From Aphis gossypii (lineage: Eukaryota; Arthropoda; Insecta; Hemiptera; Aphididae), in assembly GCF_020184175.1 (NCBI RefSeq), contig NC_065530.1, positions 69,851,260 to 69,915,259 of the forward strand: a DNA stretch of 64,000 nt, in the 5' to 3' direction. A model generated the notes under the pieces. The model was given only the letters and a program-made list of their open reading frames with translations, ran no database searches and was not told the DNA's origin. A program made the position numbers and the translations under genes. This document shows, one piece after another, positions 1 through 10,990 of this stretch (position 1 is its first letter; every line of letters begins with the position of its first letter).

Positions 1-1195
1 TTTGAGTCAACATGAAGTACGTTTTACTTAAAGACCAATTCAAAAATAATTGGGACAGTTGCAAAATCATGTGGGTTAAATGTTTTAAGAAGAACCTCCC
101 AACGTTAGGAGACTATATACAAATAACAGAATTGAAAGATCTTTTTGGACATTGAAACAGAGTCTTCACACAAGGTTCTCTTCTCTTCCTGAAATTTCTC
201 AAAGTATCGTTTATCTTGTAACGTTCTGCTCAGAAAGACTTACTGAGTTCCCTTCTACAGCTAATCTCAAATCGCTGAAAATACACGACAAAGACACTGG
301 CATCTGTAAATTGAATGCTGAAGCATCACTTGCCTTGAATGACCACGGGTGTGTACTTTTTCATAAAAGCTTGAAAGCTTTACAAGTCTAGAGAGAATTA
401 ATGAAGTTGGAATGTGAAGGTGTACGGGAACGATATGAAGAGGATGAAGTTGTTTATAAATGTTCGACTACAGAATGTACCTGCACGTTCTATGCTAACA
501 ACCAGTCTCTATGCCGCCATATATTACTAATAAGAGAACAAAAATGTGGGTTACTCTCAGCCATTTTCGAATTGTCTCTGTTTCATAGTCGTTATCATCA
601 ACAAAGAAATGTGGAGCTCAATTCTACCGCTATGCATAAATTAGACGAAACAGAAGATCAAGTACAACTAGATGAGATAGAAGATCGAATACGTCTAGAT
701 GAAGTAGAAGTTTCAGTATTAAGTAACCGTCAAAAATACAACATGATGTCGCCTGTCACTCTCAGCATCGCTAGCTTGTCTGCTTGCCACGGAACAGACC
801 AGTTTCAAACTTATCTTAAGGGTATAAAAGAAGTTGAACGTTTCATACGATCTGGTTCTGCCATTGAAAATTGTTCGTTACTTGCTGCGAGCACTTGTGC
901 ATCTATTCAAACTAAACCGAATTCAACACAAATAATCGAATCCGAACTTCCAGTACCACAACCATTAAACGATGAGAACAATAGCGAGGGAACATCAACT
1001 ACCCTTGAAGACAAAAGCATGCCTGCTGATCTAACAGGACGATTTCAACTGAAATTTAAGGATAAAGTGAAAGTCAGGGGTAGACCCAAACGTGCATTAA
1101 AACAACTTTGCTCCTTCAATAAAATAAGTGTTGACAGAGCCACTCAAAATCAACATAGCAGTGAGCTACCCTCAAAAAAAACGAAAAAAAATTGA
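1..1195 (+). pseudogene. Broken SWIM zinc-finger gene (ZSWIM/MULE-transposase-derived), 3' part
   Basis: This is the 3' part of a gene related to the ZSWIM1/ZSWIM3 group, whose core derives from a Mutator-like transposase. Three open pieces are visible. The first (about 12-122) reads toward WVKCFKKNLPTLGDY. A frame change near 115-125 moves to a second frame that continues NNRIERSFWTLKQSL and runs to an in-frame TAG at 389-391. The same frame then stays open from 392 to the TGA-free end at 1195. The last piece contains a SWIM motif (CTC, nine residues, then CRH; bases about 470-525), an acidic LDE-rich triple repeat, and a basic tail with RGRPKRA, which resembles an AT hook. The upstream transposase core lies outside the window. 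One frameshift and one stop argue for a pseudogene, although read-through or sequencing error cannot be excluded. Family assignment is from motif and flanking similarity only. Confidence 0.7.
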
Positions 1196-2333
1196 ATAAT
1201 TTTCATGTCTGAACGATACTGACAAAGTTGAGGATATTAACTGCCTTTATTTTTTTAATTTTACATTTTATTTTCAATACAAATACACGGTACCTGCATA
1301 TAACGTTTTATACGCAGGTACTGAGGTACCGTACCTGCATATAAACACATCCTTTTTTTATAAAATAAGTCGCGATTATATTTGACTACCTAGTACTATA
1401 TTGTATATTATATTAGTAATAATAATCTAGCTAGCATCGTTGGCATTATAATATTATTATATTATTATAATTTATATTCACCGGCACCCGAAAAACCGCG
1501 CCGTCGTCGCCACCGTCACCATAGCGATGAGAGTAGTGGAGATGGATAAGCGGCGAATCGGGCGAAATAACATAATTCGTTGCGTACGCCAAATCGGTCT
1601 TAAAAGTACTTGAAATTTTTTGGTTAGGTATAACTTATAAACTATTTAACCAATTCATTAAATCCTCTGTTCCTATCTGCACAATATTTCTGATCGATTG
1701 ATACCTTATATGACTTTATTTTATGTTCAGTCGTTTGAACTGTAGGACTGGACAATGGATTAACATAAATTAAAACGGGGTTTCAAAGGTAAAACTCTTG
1801 CGCCTATTATTATGCGTTCGTGGCTCATCCTACACTTTTTTTTTACTTAGCTTCGCGCTGGATTACTGAATCCTTCAGAATCCTTCAATAGCTAAATATA
1901 TGATATGGCAACGTTGTACTTACATTAGTTGTCAGTCATATTTGTTTTTTAGTTCAGCAGTAAGTTTTTTGTAAATTTTAAGTATTCCAATCGTTCGGTC
2001 GGCCTAAAAGGTACAACGCTCTCAATCGTTTGATGACTTTAATAAAAGTTAATAACGCCGCAGTGACCCGATCAGTTATTGGTCAGTCACCTCAAACCGT
2101 TTAATTATATCGCGGTTACAGTGAAACTATTCATAATCGAAATCGTATCGTACCTACGCGAGTATCTATTGAAAACCCTTATTAATTTATAAAATAAAAT
2201 ATTGTTTTTTTTTTAACTAAATTAATATACATAAATATATCGTAATATTAAATATGTTGTCTGTACATCACTATTACTACTTGTTTCATATTTCACGATA
2301 TTAGATTTGTAAGTTATTATTTTTCGACAAATT
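1196..2333. other. Intergenic, no gene seen
   Basis: AT-rich non-coding stretch. A 14-base direct repeat beginning gtacctgcat occurs at 1290-1303 and 1331-1344, with an inverted gcaggtac between them. A short GC-rich patch with several CpGs lies at about 1485-1580. No open frame or RNA gene is supported. Confidence 0.6.
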
Positions 2334-2559
2334 TACATAATTTATCCAATATTATTATATAAGAGGATTATTAATTATACATACGCATACACACGTAATA
2401 ATATTGGTCTACTGCGTAATCTTTGTAAATAAATATAATTGTTTATGCGCACGTATACGGTCCTACTATGTGTATTCGAAGCAATTACCCTTTAGGCGTT
2501 AATTTTATTAATTATAGATTAATAGTCTCCACTCTCTAAAGTCACACATTTTTCACTGA

Positions 2560-2673
2560 TCAGTCGTTGCTCATAAGTCATTGTTAAACGACACGCTGCA
2601 CTGTCTACTAATTTTTTGCAACAAATTTCAACGCCAATAACATGAGTTCTCGTCGTCAATGATCAATCCAAAA
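2560..2673 (+). promoter_or_regulatory. Candidate start site and non-coding first exon of FBPase A
   Basis: This segment is conserved with 12543-12644 in the other unit, although it lies about 4 kb from the coding start. It opens with TCAGTC, a match to the arthropod initiator, and ends at a possible 5' splice site, atccaaaa|gtaaaa. The matching acceptor would be tatatag at 6474-6480, before the ATG at 6546. Compared with copy B (ccaaag|gtaaga), the donor has lost G at -1 and +5, so splicing may be weak. Inferred from conservation and signals; transcript data are needed. Confidence 0.45.
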
Positions 2674-2820
2674 GTAAAAACAAGAGCGACTTTTTTTAGT
2701 TTATTTTCTCTACAAATCATGTCTTATTACAACTTATAGCACCCTTAAAATGACTATACTAGTTGCATCCCGCGCTTATAATGTCGTCGGAAATTACGAC
2801 CGGTGTTTTTTTAAATATAC

Positions 2821-2982
2821 CATAGGCGCCCACAGAAATTTTTTTAGGAGGGGGCAATGTTAGGATTTGTTATATAATAAATAGTAATTTATCTGTAAAC
2901 ATTCAATTTAAAACATATTTTTGAAAAGCCAGGGGGTGGGGCAAATGCCCCAGCTTGCCCCCCCCCCTTGCGGGCGCTTATG
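2821..2982. mobile_element. hAT-like MITE with perfect 8-bp target duplication
   Basis: A 162-bp element with imperfect terminal inverted repeats: the left end is cataggcgcccacag and the right end, reverse-complemented, is cataagcgcccgcaag. It is flanked by perfect 8-bp direct repeats aaatatac at 2813-2820 and 2983-2990. There is no coding capacity. An 8-bp duplication fits the hAT superfamily. The G/C runs just inside both ends also pair with each other. Confidence 0.85.
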
Positions 2983-3439
2983 AAATATACATACTAATTA
3001 AAAATATAACATAGGTAATATCCGAGGTAATATCATAGTATACAAATTAATATTATTTATTACGGGACTTCATTTTTCAACAGACTGTTCGTAGTGTAGG
3101 ATATAGATATTATAAAAAAAATTATCCATTGTAGATAGGTTAAAAATTTGATTTTGAAGTTTTCATTTTAAATTGTTGTCATATTAAACGAATAAATTAT
3201 AATGTGTAATATATTACAAAATATTAAAATATTATAGATAATAATTAATTTTATGAGTAAATAAACTATTACAATTCCATATGCTTAACTTTGAACACAC
3301 CTTCATGCTATATTGATCTAAGACCATCCATCATCACAGTTGAAAGTCTTGAATAAAAACCATAATATAATATTCATTATCCGCGGTATACTAAGGATTG
3401 ATTATTTTTATTGTAATATGCTGCAGGACTTATCATAAT

Positions 3440-3913
3440 CAGTGGCGTATTTAAGGTTTTTCCGCCTATAGACACTTCCCAATTCGCTGCCTCCTCCCCA
3501 TCCTTTCTAAAAATTACTTATAAAACATATTTAAATACACAATTTGTTATATTATAATTTTATAACCTAACCTAATAAAAGAAACATTTCTAATGAACAT
3601 TAAATTAGTAACACGTAATATCTTTTTTTGCAATTTACAAACTAATTATATTTAAAACTTTTAAAATTTTTTTTTTTCAACCTAACCAGCTAACCTACTG
3701 GTTTGTACTGTGTTTCGTATGTGTATAATATAGTAGGTTCATGTAGATAGCTACTTAATTTTGAGTGAACGAAAAATTAGTTAAATTTGATTTCATCAAA
3801 TGAAAAATACTTTTTGTAATTTTGTAAATAAAAATCGTTAAAATTTGCCGCCCTCCAATAATGTCGCCGCTCTAGACCCGGGCCTATAGGGCCTGTGCCG
3901 AAATACGCCACTG
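3440..3913. mobile_element. hAT MITE, CAGTGGCG ends
   Basis: A 474-bp non-coding element. Both ends share the 13-base inverted repeat cagtggcgtattt, a typical hAT terminus. It is flanked by perfect 8-bp target duplications atcataat (3432-3439 and 3914-3921). The homologous place in duplication unit 2 (near 13905) has no insert, so the element arrived in unit 1 after the duplication. A lone right end of the same type lies at about 35140-35154. Confidence 0.9.
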
Positions 3914-3999
3914 ATCATAATTAGAAACGATATTACACTCCATTATAGTTTAATTCAGTAGGTATTACCGAAAATAAGTGATATCGTGGTGCAACTCAT

Positions 4000-6480
4000 T
4001 AGAAAGATGCAAAGGTGTAGTAATAATAGTATAACTACTGCAGTACCTATACTTAGTAGTATGGGAGGGCAAGTATTGAATAACTAAAGAGTGTTTAAGC
4101 TGTTTTTTTGAGACTCATATTTTTTTGGAGAAGGGGTTGTAATAGATACTTTTTAGTATTTTTAAATGGTTAGTGAAAAATAGTTTATAGGAACTACTTT
4201 TAATCAAATGTGAATATTATTAGATTGGTATATTAAAAAAAAAAAAATGCATATACACCCATAATATAATATAGGTACATAATTATAATGCTTATATTAG
4301 GATAAAATATAACGTACAGCACTCATGATACATGTGCATTTTTGCATCTTTCGAGCATACAGAATCACACATTCATACGAACATATATACATACGTCATA
4401 CATACATTTACACTTACAAATAGGTCACAGAACAATGTAAGTGATTTATTAAAAATATGTTTCATAACACTGCGACTACATTTAATTGTATTTTATAATT
4501 TATTACTGTATATAAATGCGAAATCGAATACACATATTTTGTATATTATAAAAATTAAGATCATATATTGAAATTCTTCAAAATAGTAGTAAGTTAGTGT
4601 CAATTACGTTTTGACAAATAAAAACACATTTAGAAAACTATCGATAACACCGTGCCACATATATATTGCATAAATCGCTTGTAGGAAATAATCTTAAGTT
4701 ATTCATACAGATTTATCAAAGTTTTTGAATGTAAAAATGTAATTATGACAGGTTAGGTACATATTGAATACTGAATAGTTCATCCAGCACCCTGAATATT
4801 TAATACTATTACTTACTATTTAGTACTTGTAAATATTGAATTAATGAATTTTTGATTTTTGACTATATTATAAAAGTTGTTTATGAAATTGTAATCTACG
4901 AAAAAGACTATTCTATAATATTATTATTATTTATTACAAACATACTTCTATAACATCTTAATAATCGGTTAATGATATATCTAATCATCAAATCATAGTT
5001 TATTCATGTATATAATGTAGTATTTTTAGTTTATGATTAATACAATGTAATGTGATAATCGAGAAGTCAAGTACATTGTACAATGTACATACTTTAAAGT
5101 ACAATAATTATGGTTATTAAAAATGTATATATATTATATATAACACGGATAAGAAAATAATAATTATAAATATTTACACACAAATTTTAAATGTTTAGAA
5201 ACTTTAATATCTTAGCTTTATGAAATATTAAGTAACTACGCTTGCACTTCCGCGTAGAATAAACATCACAATTAAATCTGTAGTTTATCAAATCAAACGA
5301 TATGGTCACTGGCAGCTACCAATATTACTCTAGACTTCTAGAGTATTAAACATTGTACTGTTACAATTTTATTTGGCTTGTATTATAAACAAATATGAAC
5401 TTATTGTACCTATGTGTAATGATACATGTGACCTGTATTTATTATGATTTATATTATTCTGAATAAATTCGTGGTATGTGCAAATAAATCACGTGTGTAA
5501 TTTGTATCGATATCCATTGTTACAAATGCTGTTACTGTTTAATATTGTACCTATATATATATTTAATATATAGTTAATATTTTTCAGGGAATATATTATT
5601 ATAGAATAGTTTTTGGTTAGTAATAAGTTATTACCTACTAATAAAAAATAATATGTAATACTGTACACATCCCAAAACAATGATGGTTAAAATTCAAAAG
5701 AATTCAGAAATAGTTAAATTCACGAGAAGTTATATTCATACGTGCATGCAATATGTATATTGTACAGTACGTACTACGTAAATTCAAACATGCTTTTAGG
5801 GATATCGTTCCTCACATGGAGCATATATTATATAATTTTAGCATTGTAACACGTAACACTCGTAAGAAAATACTGTCATACTGATCCATTAACAATTATA
5901 GGTATATCGTATTGTAAAAATTGTAATCACTCTAAATCCAAAAAAATCTTGAATATCAAGTTTATACAAGAGTAAATTTAACTACCTACATAATATTATC
6001 CATAGTTAAGGAAATTAACCGAACTATTTCAAACAAATAATTTACAATTGACTCGGCCACAGGCTTTTTTAATCTCCATCACGGGAGTCCTAATTGAACG
6101 TTAGACATAGGTGACATAAATCGTCTTTATAATTATACCTATAGGTTTTATATATTCAGTATATATTTATAACAATTCTATGTATAATATAAGTATTGTA
6201 ATACATTTTCAGCCATAAAAACAAAATAATAATATAAATGTACTGTCTTAAATTTTAATAGCCAATGTCGCGATCGCCGGCGACCCGACGGTGGTTTACC
6301 GCGTTTTGAGGTAATATAGTATAACTTATTATGTATAGATTAAATAGATCCGTTACTTAATAATGGGTGATAGCGACAATAATATTAATAATTATACATA
6401 TAAATATATGAGATTATGTAATGCGATTGACAATCTCTAATCAAATTATGTGCTTTTGAATGTATTTATACATTATATAG
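4000..6480 (+). other. Probable first intron of FBPase A
   Basis: AT-rich sequence between the candidate non-coding exon and the coding start, partly alignable with 14000-19560 of unit 2, which is about 3 kb longer here. The best conserved blocks are 5240-5330 and 6000-6060. The block at 6245-6310, with GC-rich gatcgccggcgacc, is conserved in unit 2 at 19285-19350 and may be regulatory. No gene was seen; open frames here have no recognisable similarity. Confidence 0.5.
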
Positions 6481-6545
6481 TACGTCCCCTTTGTCTCCCT
6501 ATCAAAAGAGTAATTTATTATATACCTTTAGAATCCTTCATTCCA

Positions 6546-9000
6546 ATGACGCAGAAGCAGCAGAAGTACGAGCCACCGGCATTCGACTCGAAGTGCATGA
6601 CGCTTACGCAGTGCGTGTTTTCCGAACAGAAAAAAGTGCTGTCGGTCAACGAAAACCTGACCCAATTGTTGATCAGCATCCAGACGGCTGTCAAGGCGGT
6701 CAGCTCGGCCGTGCAGAAAGCCGAATTGACGCACATGTAAGCATAATAACCATGTCTATTTCATTCGAGTGATGGTCATATTCATAATATATAATCGTCC
6801 AACGACCAGTAAATTACAATACTTGAAGTTTAAATGTTAATTGAAACAACATTTGTTAATCTTGTGTTAATCGACTTGACAAACATTTGTTGACGTTTAC
6901 AATACACCTCTAATTCACAACTGATATCGCGTGTAGGTACGACATGGACGGGTCCACTAACGTGCAGGGCGAAGACGTCAAAAAGTTGGACGTGCTGAGC
7001 AACGAACTGTTCATTAACACATTGACGTCGTCCTTTAAAGTGCACATGATGGTCAGCAAAAAAAACGATACTATGATTGAGGTATGTTACACGTTCTTAT
7101 ACCGTGTTAATTATGTTTTTATGATTATAACACTTTTACACTACAGCCAACGGTGTTATCGTCGTGTTTTCTCTGTATATTTATTCGATTAACTGCGAGG
7201 GTGTATCTCGTATAGTATTTGTAATTTGTATAGTTAATAAGGTGTTTATCCTTTGCTCCACAATTCATACACTCGTTGTTTATTTATTAAAATTACATTT
7301 AACATGCACCAGCAGTGGACAATAAAGGATGCACATTTTGATACAAAACATTCGATTTTTTAATACTGTCTATTTTTGTTTTTAGATTGAAACTGGAAAA
7401 CGTGGTAGATACATTGTGTGTTTCGATCCTCTGGACGGATCATCCAACATCGATTGCCTTATGCCCCTTGGTTCAATATTTGGAATATTTAGGTACTTAC
7501 AGAACAATAATATTTCATTATATTCATAATTTATTATACTCGTGTATAACATATTAACATACTCTAGGTCGTCCATATTATGCTGATAAAAGTATATAAT
7601 ATTCATAATGAATTTCAACAATTAATGTAGTTTATATTTATTTTTATTTTTTTGTATATCTGTTTAGACAACATCAATGTAAAGAGACGTTTTGACTAAA
7701 TAAGCTCCCTAAAGACTAATACTCTATGGAAGGGGATTACATCTTTAGTTAATCATAAATAAATCCTAAATTTATGCCTTAATAAAATCTATCATAATAC
7801 ATACTAATTATTCATAATCATAAAAACAAAAATATTATATTGTTGATCTTTATGGACTTAATGTGGTATAGAAAAATTAAGACAAAAGAATAAAACACTG
7901 TCATTACTCATTTTACTACAGTTGTAGGTATTAATAATAACCTAACCTACAGTAAATAAATAATCATATTTTATAATAAATGTGTGTTGGTGAAAAAAAT
8001 ACTTTAAATTATTTAATAATTTTAATTTAAGCAAGTTCCTCCTAACCTTACCTTTTTCAATGTATAACTAATAGTATAATGAGTAAAGAAATTGACTTGC
8101 CATCATCATTTATTACAATAATATGACAAAAAAAAAAAAAATCAACATAATTAATATTACATCTATTTCACAGGAAAATTCACATAACCGACGAGACAAA
8201 TGCTTTACAAAGTGGCAGGCACTTAGTGGCTGCTGGATATGCGCTTTATGGTAGTGCTACGATGATGGTATTAACATTGGGCAAAGGGAGAGGAGTCCAT
8301 GGGTTTAAGTTGGATCCAGTAAGTTTTCGAGATAATAATATATAAAATAAATTTTGATATCATTATTAGAGTGATTCTATTTAAACACTGATCTCATTAT
8401 AACAGTCGATTGGTGAGTTTATGTTGACTGAAAGAAACATCAAAATACCCAGCAAGGGAAATATCTACAGCATCAATGAAGGGTACTCACATTTGTGGGA
8501 CAGATATGTAAGAGAATATATGAGGAGGATAAAAAATCCAAAGGTAATTTTGTGCTGTTATGTTTTTATGCTTTATAAATAATAACAAACATGGTTCTTT
8601 CCATTTTTTCAGGATGGTGAACCGTACAGTGCCAGGTATGTTGGCTCAATGGTTGCAGATGTACACCGCACATTGAAGTATGGAGGTATATTCATGTACC
8701 CAGCCACAAAACATTTACCAAAAGGCAAGGTATGATTTAATAAAACTATAATAATGTTAATAATTTATTATTATGAGTCGGTTAATGAATTTAATTAATT
8801 TTATATTATTATACTAGTTACGGTTATTATACGAAGGAAACCCAATGGCTTACATAATCGAGGAAGCAGGTGGAATGGCGAGCAATGGTAAGATACCCTT
8901 ATTGGACATACAACCCATAGAAATTCATCAGAAAACCCCAGTATTTTTAGGCTCCAAAGATGACGTCAACGAATTGGTAAAAATATATGAATCATTTTAA
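6546..9000 (+). CDS. Fructose-1,6-bisphosphatase, copy A (probable pseudoenzyme)
   Basis: Seven exons with GT-AG introns: 6546-6736, 6937-7081, 7386-7492, 8174-8318, 8406-8543, 8613-8729, 8818-9000. They join without a stop into 341 residues, close to the usual 330-340. The family hydrolyses fructose-1,6-bisphosphate in gluconeogenesis in the cytosol. The core FDPLDGSS (125-132), YVGSMVADVHRT and LLYEGNPMAY are present. The metal-binding pair that is SEE in the family (Glu97/Glu98 of the human enzyme) is SKK here (Lys105, Lys106). The AMP pocket TGE is NEN (35-37), Lys112 is Arg120, and the active-site loop has AEL and YD instead of AGI and YG. The substrate residues NEGY and ARY remain. Identity of the fold is certain; catalytic activity is doubtful. 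The start was chosen at the ATG matching copy B's MSDQQQYEPP start. Confidence 0.92.
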
Positions 9001-9028
9001 TGCATCTATTTTTTGTAAAAACTTATAC

Positions 9029-9612
9029 TGTAATCAGTGTTGGAGAGTAACTTAAATTACTTTAACGCAATTACTTTTTAAGTAATTGAATTAAATTTTA
9101 TTGTAAATAATTTATATGTAATTTGAGTTTTTTTTTTTTTTTTGGTTTTATACAATTTTAAAACTTGATGAAATTAATTTTTTTGAAGTATAATACTGCT
9201 TTACCTTCAAGTGCTTTCTTGTTGCCTTCAAGTTGCTGCAACTTTCAACGTTTGTTTTGTATAGCAGGTGATATATGCACTAAAAAGCGTTCGAAAATAA
9301 GTGATTGTAATTTTTAAAATGCTCTTTTATTTAAAATTAATTTAAAAAATAAAGATTAATATTTAATGTACCTATTGCAAAATGAGTATTTGTTAATAAT
9401 TTCATATTGTTGATTGTCATTGTTTAGTATTTAGTTTATGTATTATCATATTGAACACATGGTTATTATTTTATTAAGCTCTAGTGATGTTTTTGAAAAA
9501 AGTAACTTCTATTGTAATTAAGTTACTTTTTAAACTCAAAAGTAATGTAACTTGACCAGATAAAAAAAAAGTAACTTAAAAATAATTTAATTATTAACCT
9601 AACCTAACCTAA
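9029..9612. mobile_element. Degenerate, one-ended hAT-like element next to the FBPase A stop
   Basis: The sequence starting cagtgttggagagtaact (9035) has the look of a hAT terminus followed by repeated agtaact/agttact words, which recur inverted near 9500-9585. No matching right terminus (ccaacactg) is found. It replaces the part of the duplicated unit that in copy B (22249-22556) holds the FBPase poly(A) signal and the last NCBP1 exon. An AATAAA at 9348-9353 inside it may serve FBPase A. Confidence 0.55.
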
Positions 9613-9615
9613 CCT
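9594..9615. repeat. Short interstitial telomere-like repeat (CCTAA)n
   Basis: About four uninterrupted units of cctaa, the complement of the insect telomere repeat TTAGG. The tract sits exactly at the junction between the hAT-like element and the NCBP1-derived intron relic. Confidence 0.7.
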
Positions 9616-9905
9616 ATGCTGAAAATAAAGTAAATGGGAATTCAATCAAAACAAATAAAACACATTTGTATATTGAATTTATAAATATAATATACATATT
9701 AAAAATATCTAAAAAACTTTTTGGAAATAATAATAATAAAAAAAAAAAACAATAATTACAAATTGAAAATAATTAGTGAATAGATGAAGGTTGAAAAATT
9801 AAAGTAATGGTTAGTAATGACTTAAATTTGAATTTAACAAACATATATTTTGAACAGTATTTTATACTATAACTACTTTTCACCATTTTTGACAAATATT
9901 AAATG
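9613..9905 (-). pseudogene. Relic of NCBP1 intron 13 (duplicated)
   Basis: Starting at tgctgaaaata, this aligns with 22558-22795, the intron before the last NCBP1 exon, including the acceptor tattttcag on the minus strand. Shared stretches include aatcaaaacaaata, catttgta.attga, caattacaaattga and the ggttagtaatg region. Only a few bases of the last exon remain. It marks the downstream part of unit 1. Non-functional. Confidence 0.65.
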
Positions 9906-10319
9906 TCTTAAGAGATTTTGAATTAAACTAAATTTTTATTTTATAGTATATTATTTGTATTTTATCATTTCTGGTGTTTTCATTTTTCTTGCATAGTATA
10001 ATGAGCGATTTAATTTTTCATAATAATACTTTCAAACTTCTTGCGATATAGGCAGTTGTTTGCTGTGACTCGCGTGAAGAAGATAATTAGGTGACCAATA
10101 AATAATAATAAATTAATTACGAGGTTTTAGTATGTACATAATAATGCGACACTGTCACAAGGTGTTACGAATGTAATAATATAATAGCACGGGGCTCCAA
10201 AATAATAATAATAATAGCATAAAGAAATAATTACAATAATAATATAATATAATAATATGAATATTACAATAAACTATACCTAATATAAATAAACAATTTA
10301 CCAGGTGCAATGGTATACA

Positions 10320-10990
10320 ATATGTAAACAAAAATAGACCCGATTCCGGTAGCGGGTCGATCCTAGTCGGCACTGTTCACGGGCGTGATAAAATATTAGG
10401 ACCGGCTTGACGATGTAGCAAATATATAGGCTCTCTAGTATCTTGTGTGTATGAAAAAATACGGCCGCGACGGTTCTCGTGTGTATTTATAACGACCAAA
10501 AAATGGTATGTCGCACCCTGGCCGACAGATGGACTCAAAGTGATCACACGTGGTGTAAGTATTAATATTTTACACAAGTATATGTATATTGTATATATTA
10601 TATAATATTTCGCGGTCGAGTCGTACACAATAATATTAAATAGAATAATTTTAAATGAAATTCGTCCGGACACGAACTTGCGTATAGTACAGAGAAAAGG
10701 ACACGACGTGGTTTTTTACTGTCGCCGGACAACACGCACACGCGTAAAAGGTGTCGCGGCAACCACTTACAGCTCGACCGGTTTTTGAAAATGTGTCTCA
10801 GAGCTGTCGAGAAGGCGCGACAAAGTTGACGCGTCGACCGGGACGGCGGCGGCAATCGCAGCTTGACCACGGAAAAAAACGGTCAACCGTGTATTGACCG
10901 CCGGACTGTCGCTCGCGCCGCGATGACCTTTGGTCCGACGGAAACGCGCCAAGAGGGTCGATTGTTCGAACACGTCTTGTTTGATTGAGT
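10320..10990. other. GC- and CpG-rich island of unknown origin
   Basis: About 670 bases with GC content far above the surroundings and many CpGs. It lies between the intron-13 and exon-12 relics of NCBP1, so it was inserted after or during the duplication. Several overlapping open frames exist on both strands: for example plus strand to the TGA ending about 10987, and minus strand 10767-10973 and 10598-10870. None resembles a protein I know. It may be a promoter, a transposon part or an acquired fragment. Confidence 0.4.

Noticed and set aside
6491..6772. Other-frame open reading frames over FBPase exon 1 on both strands
   Set aside because: Shadows of the GC-richer coding exon; only the MTQKQQ frame joins the other exons.
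10598..10973. Arginine-rich minus-strand open frames in the GC island
   Set aside because: Explained by high GC content; overlapping frames on both strands, no recognisable domain.
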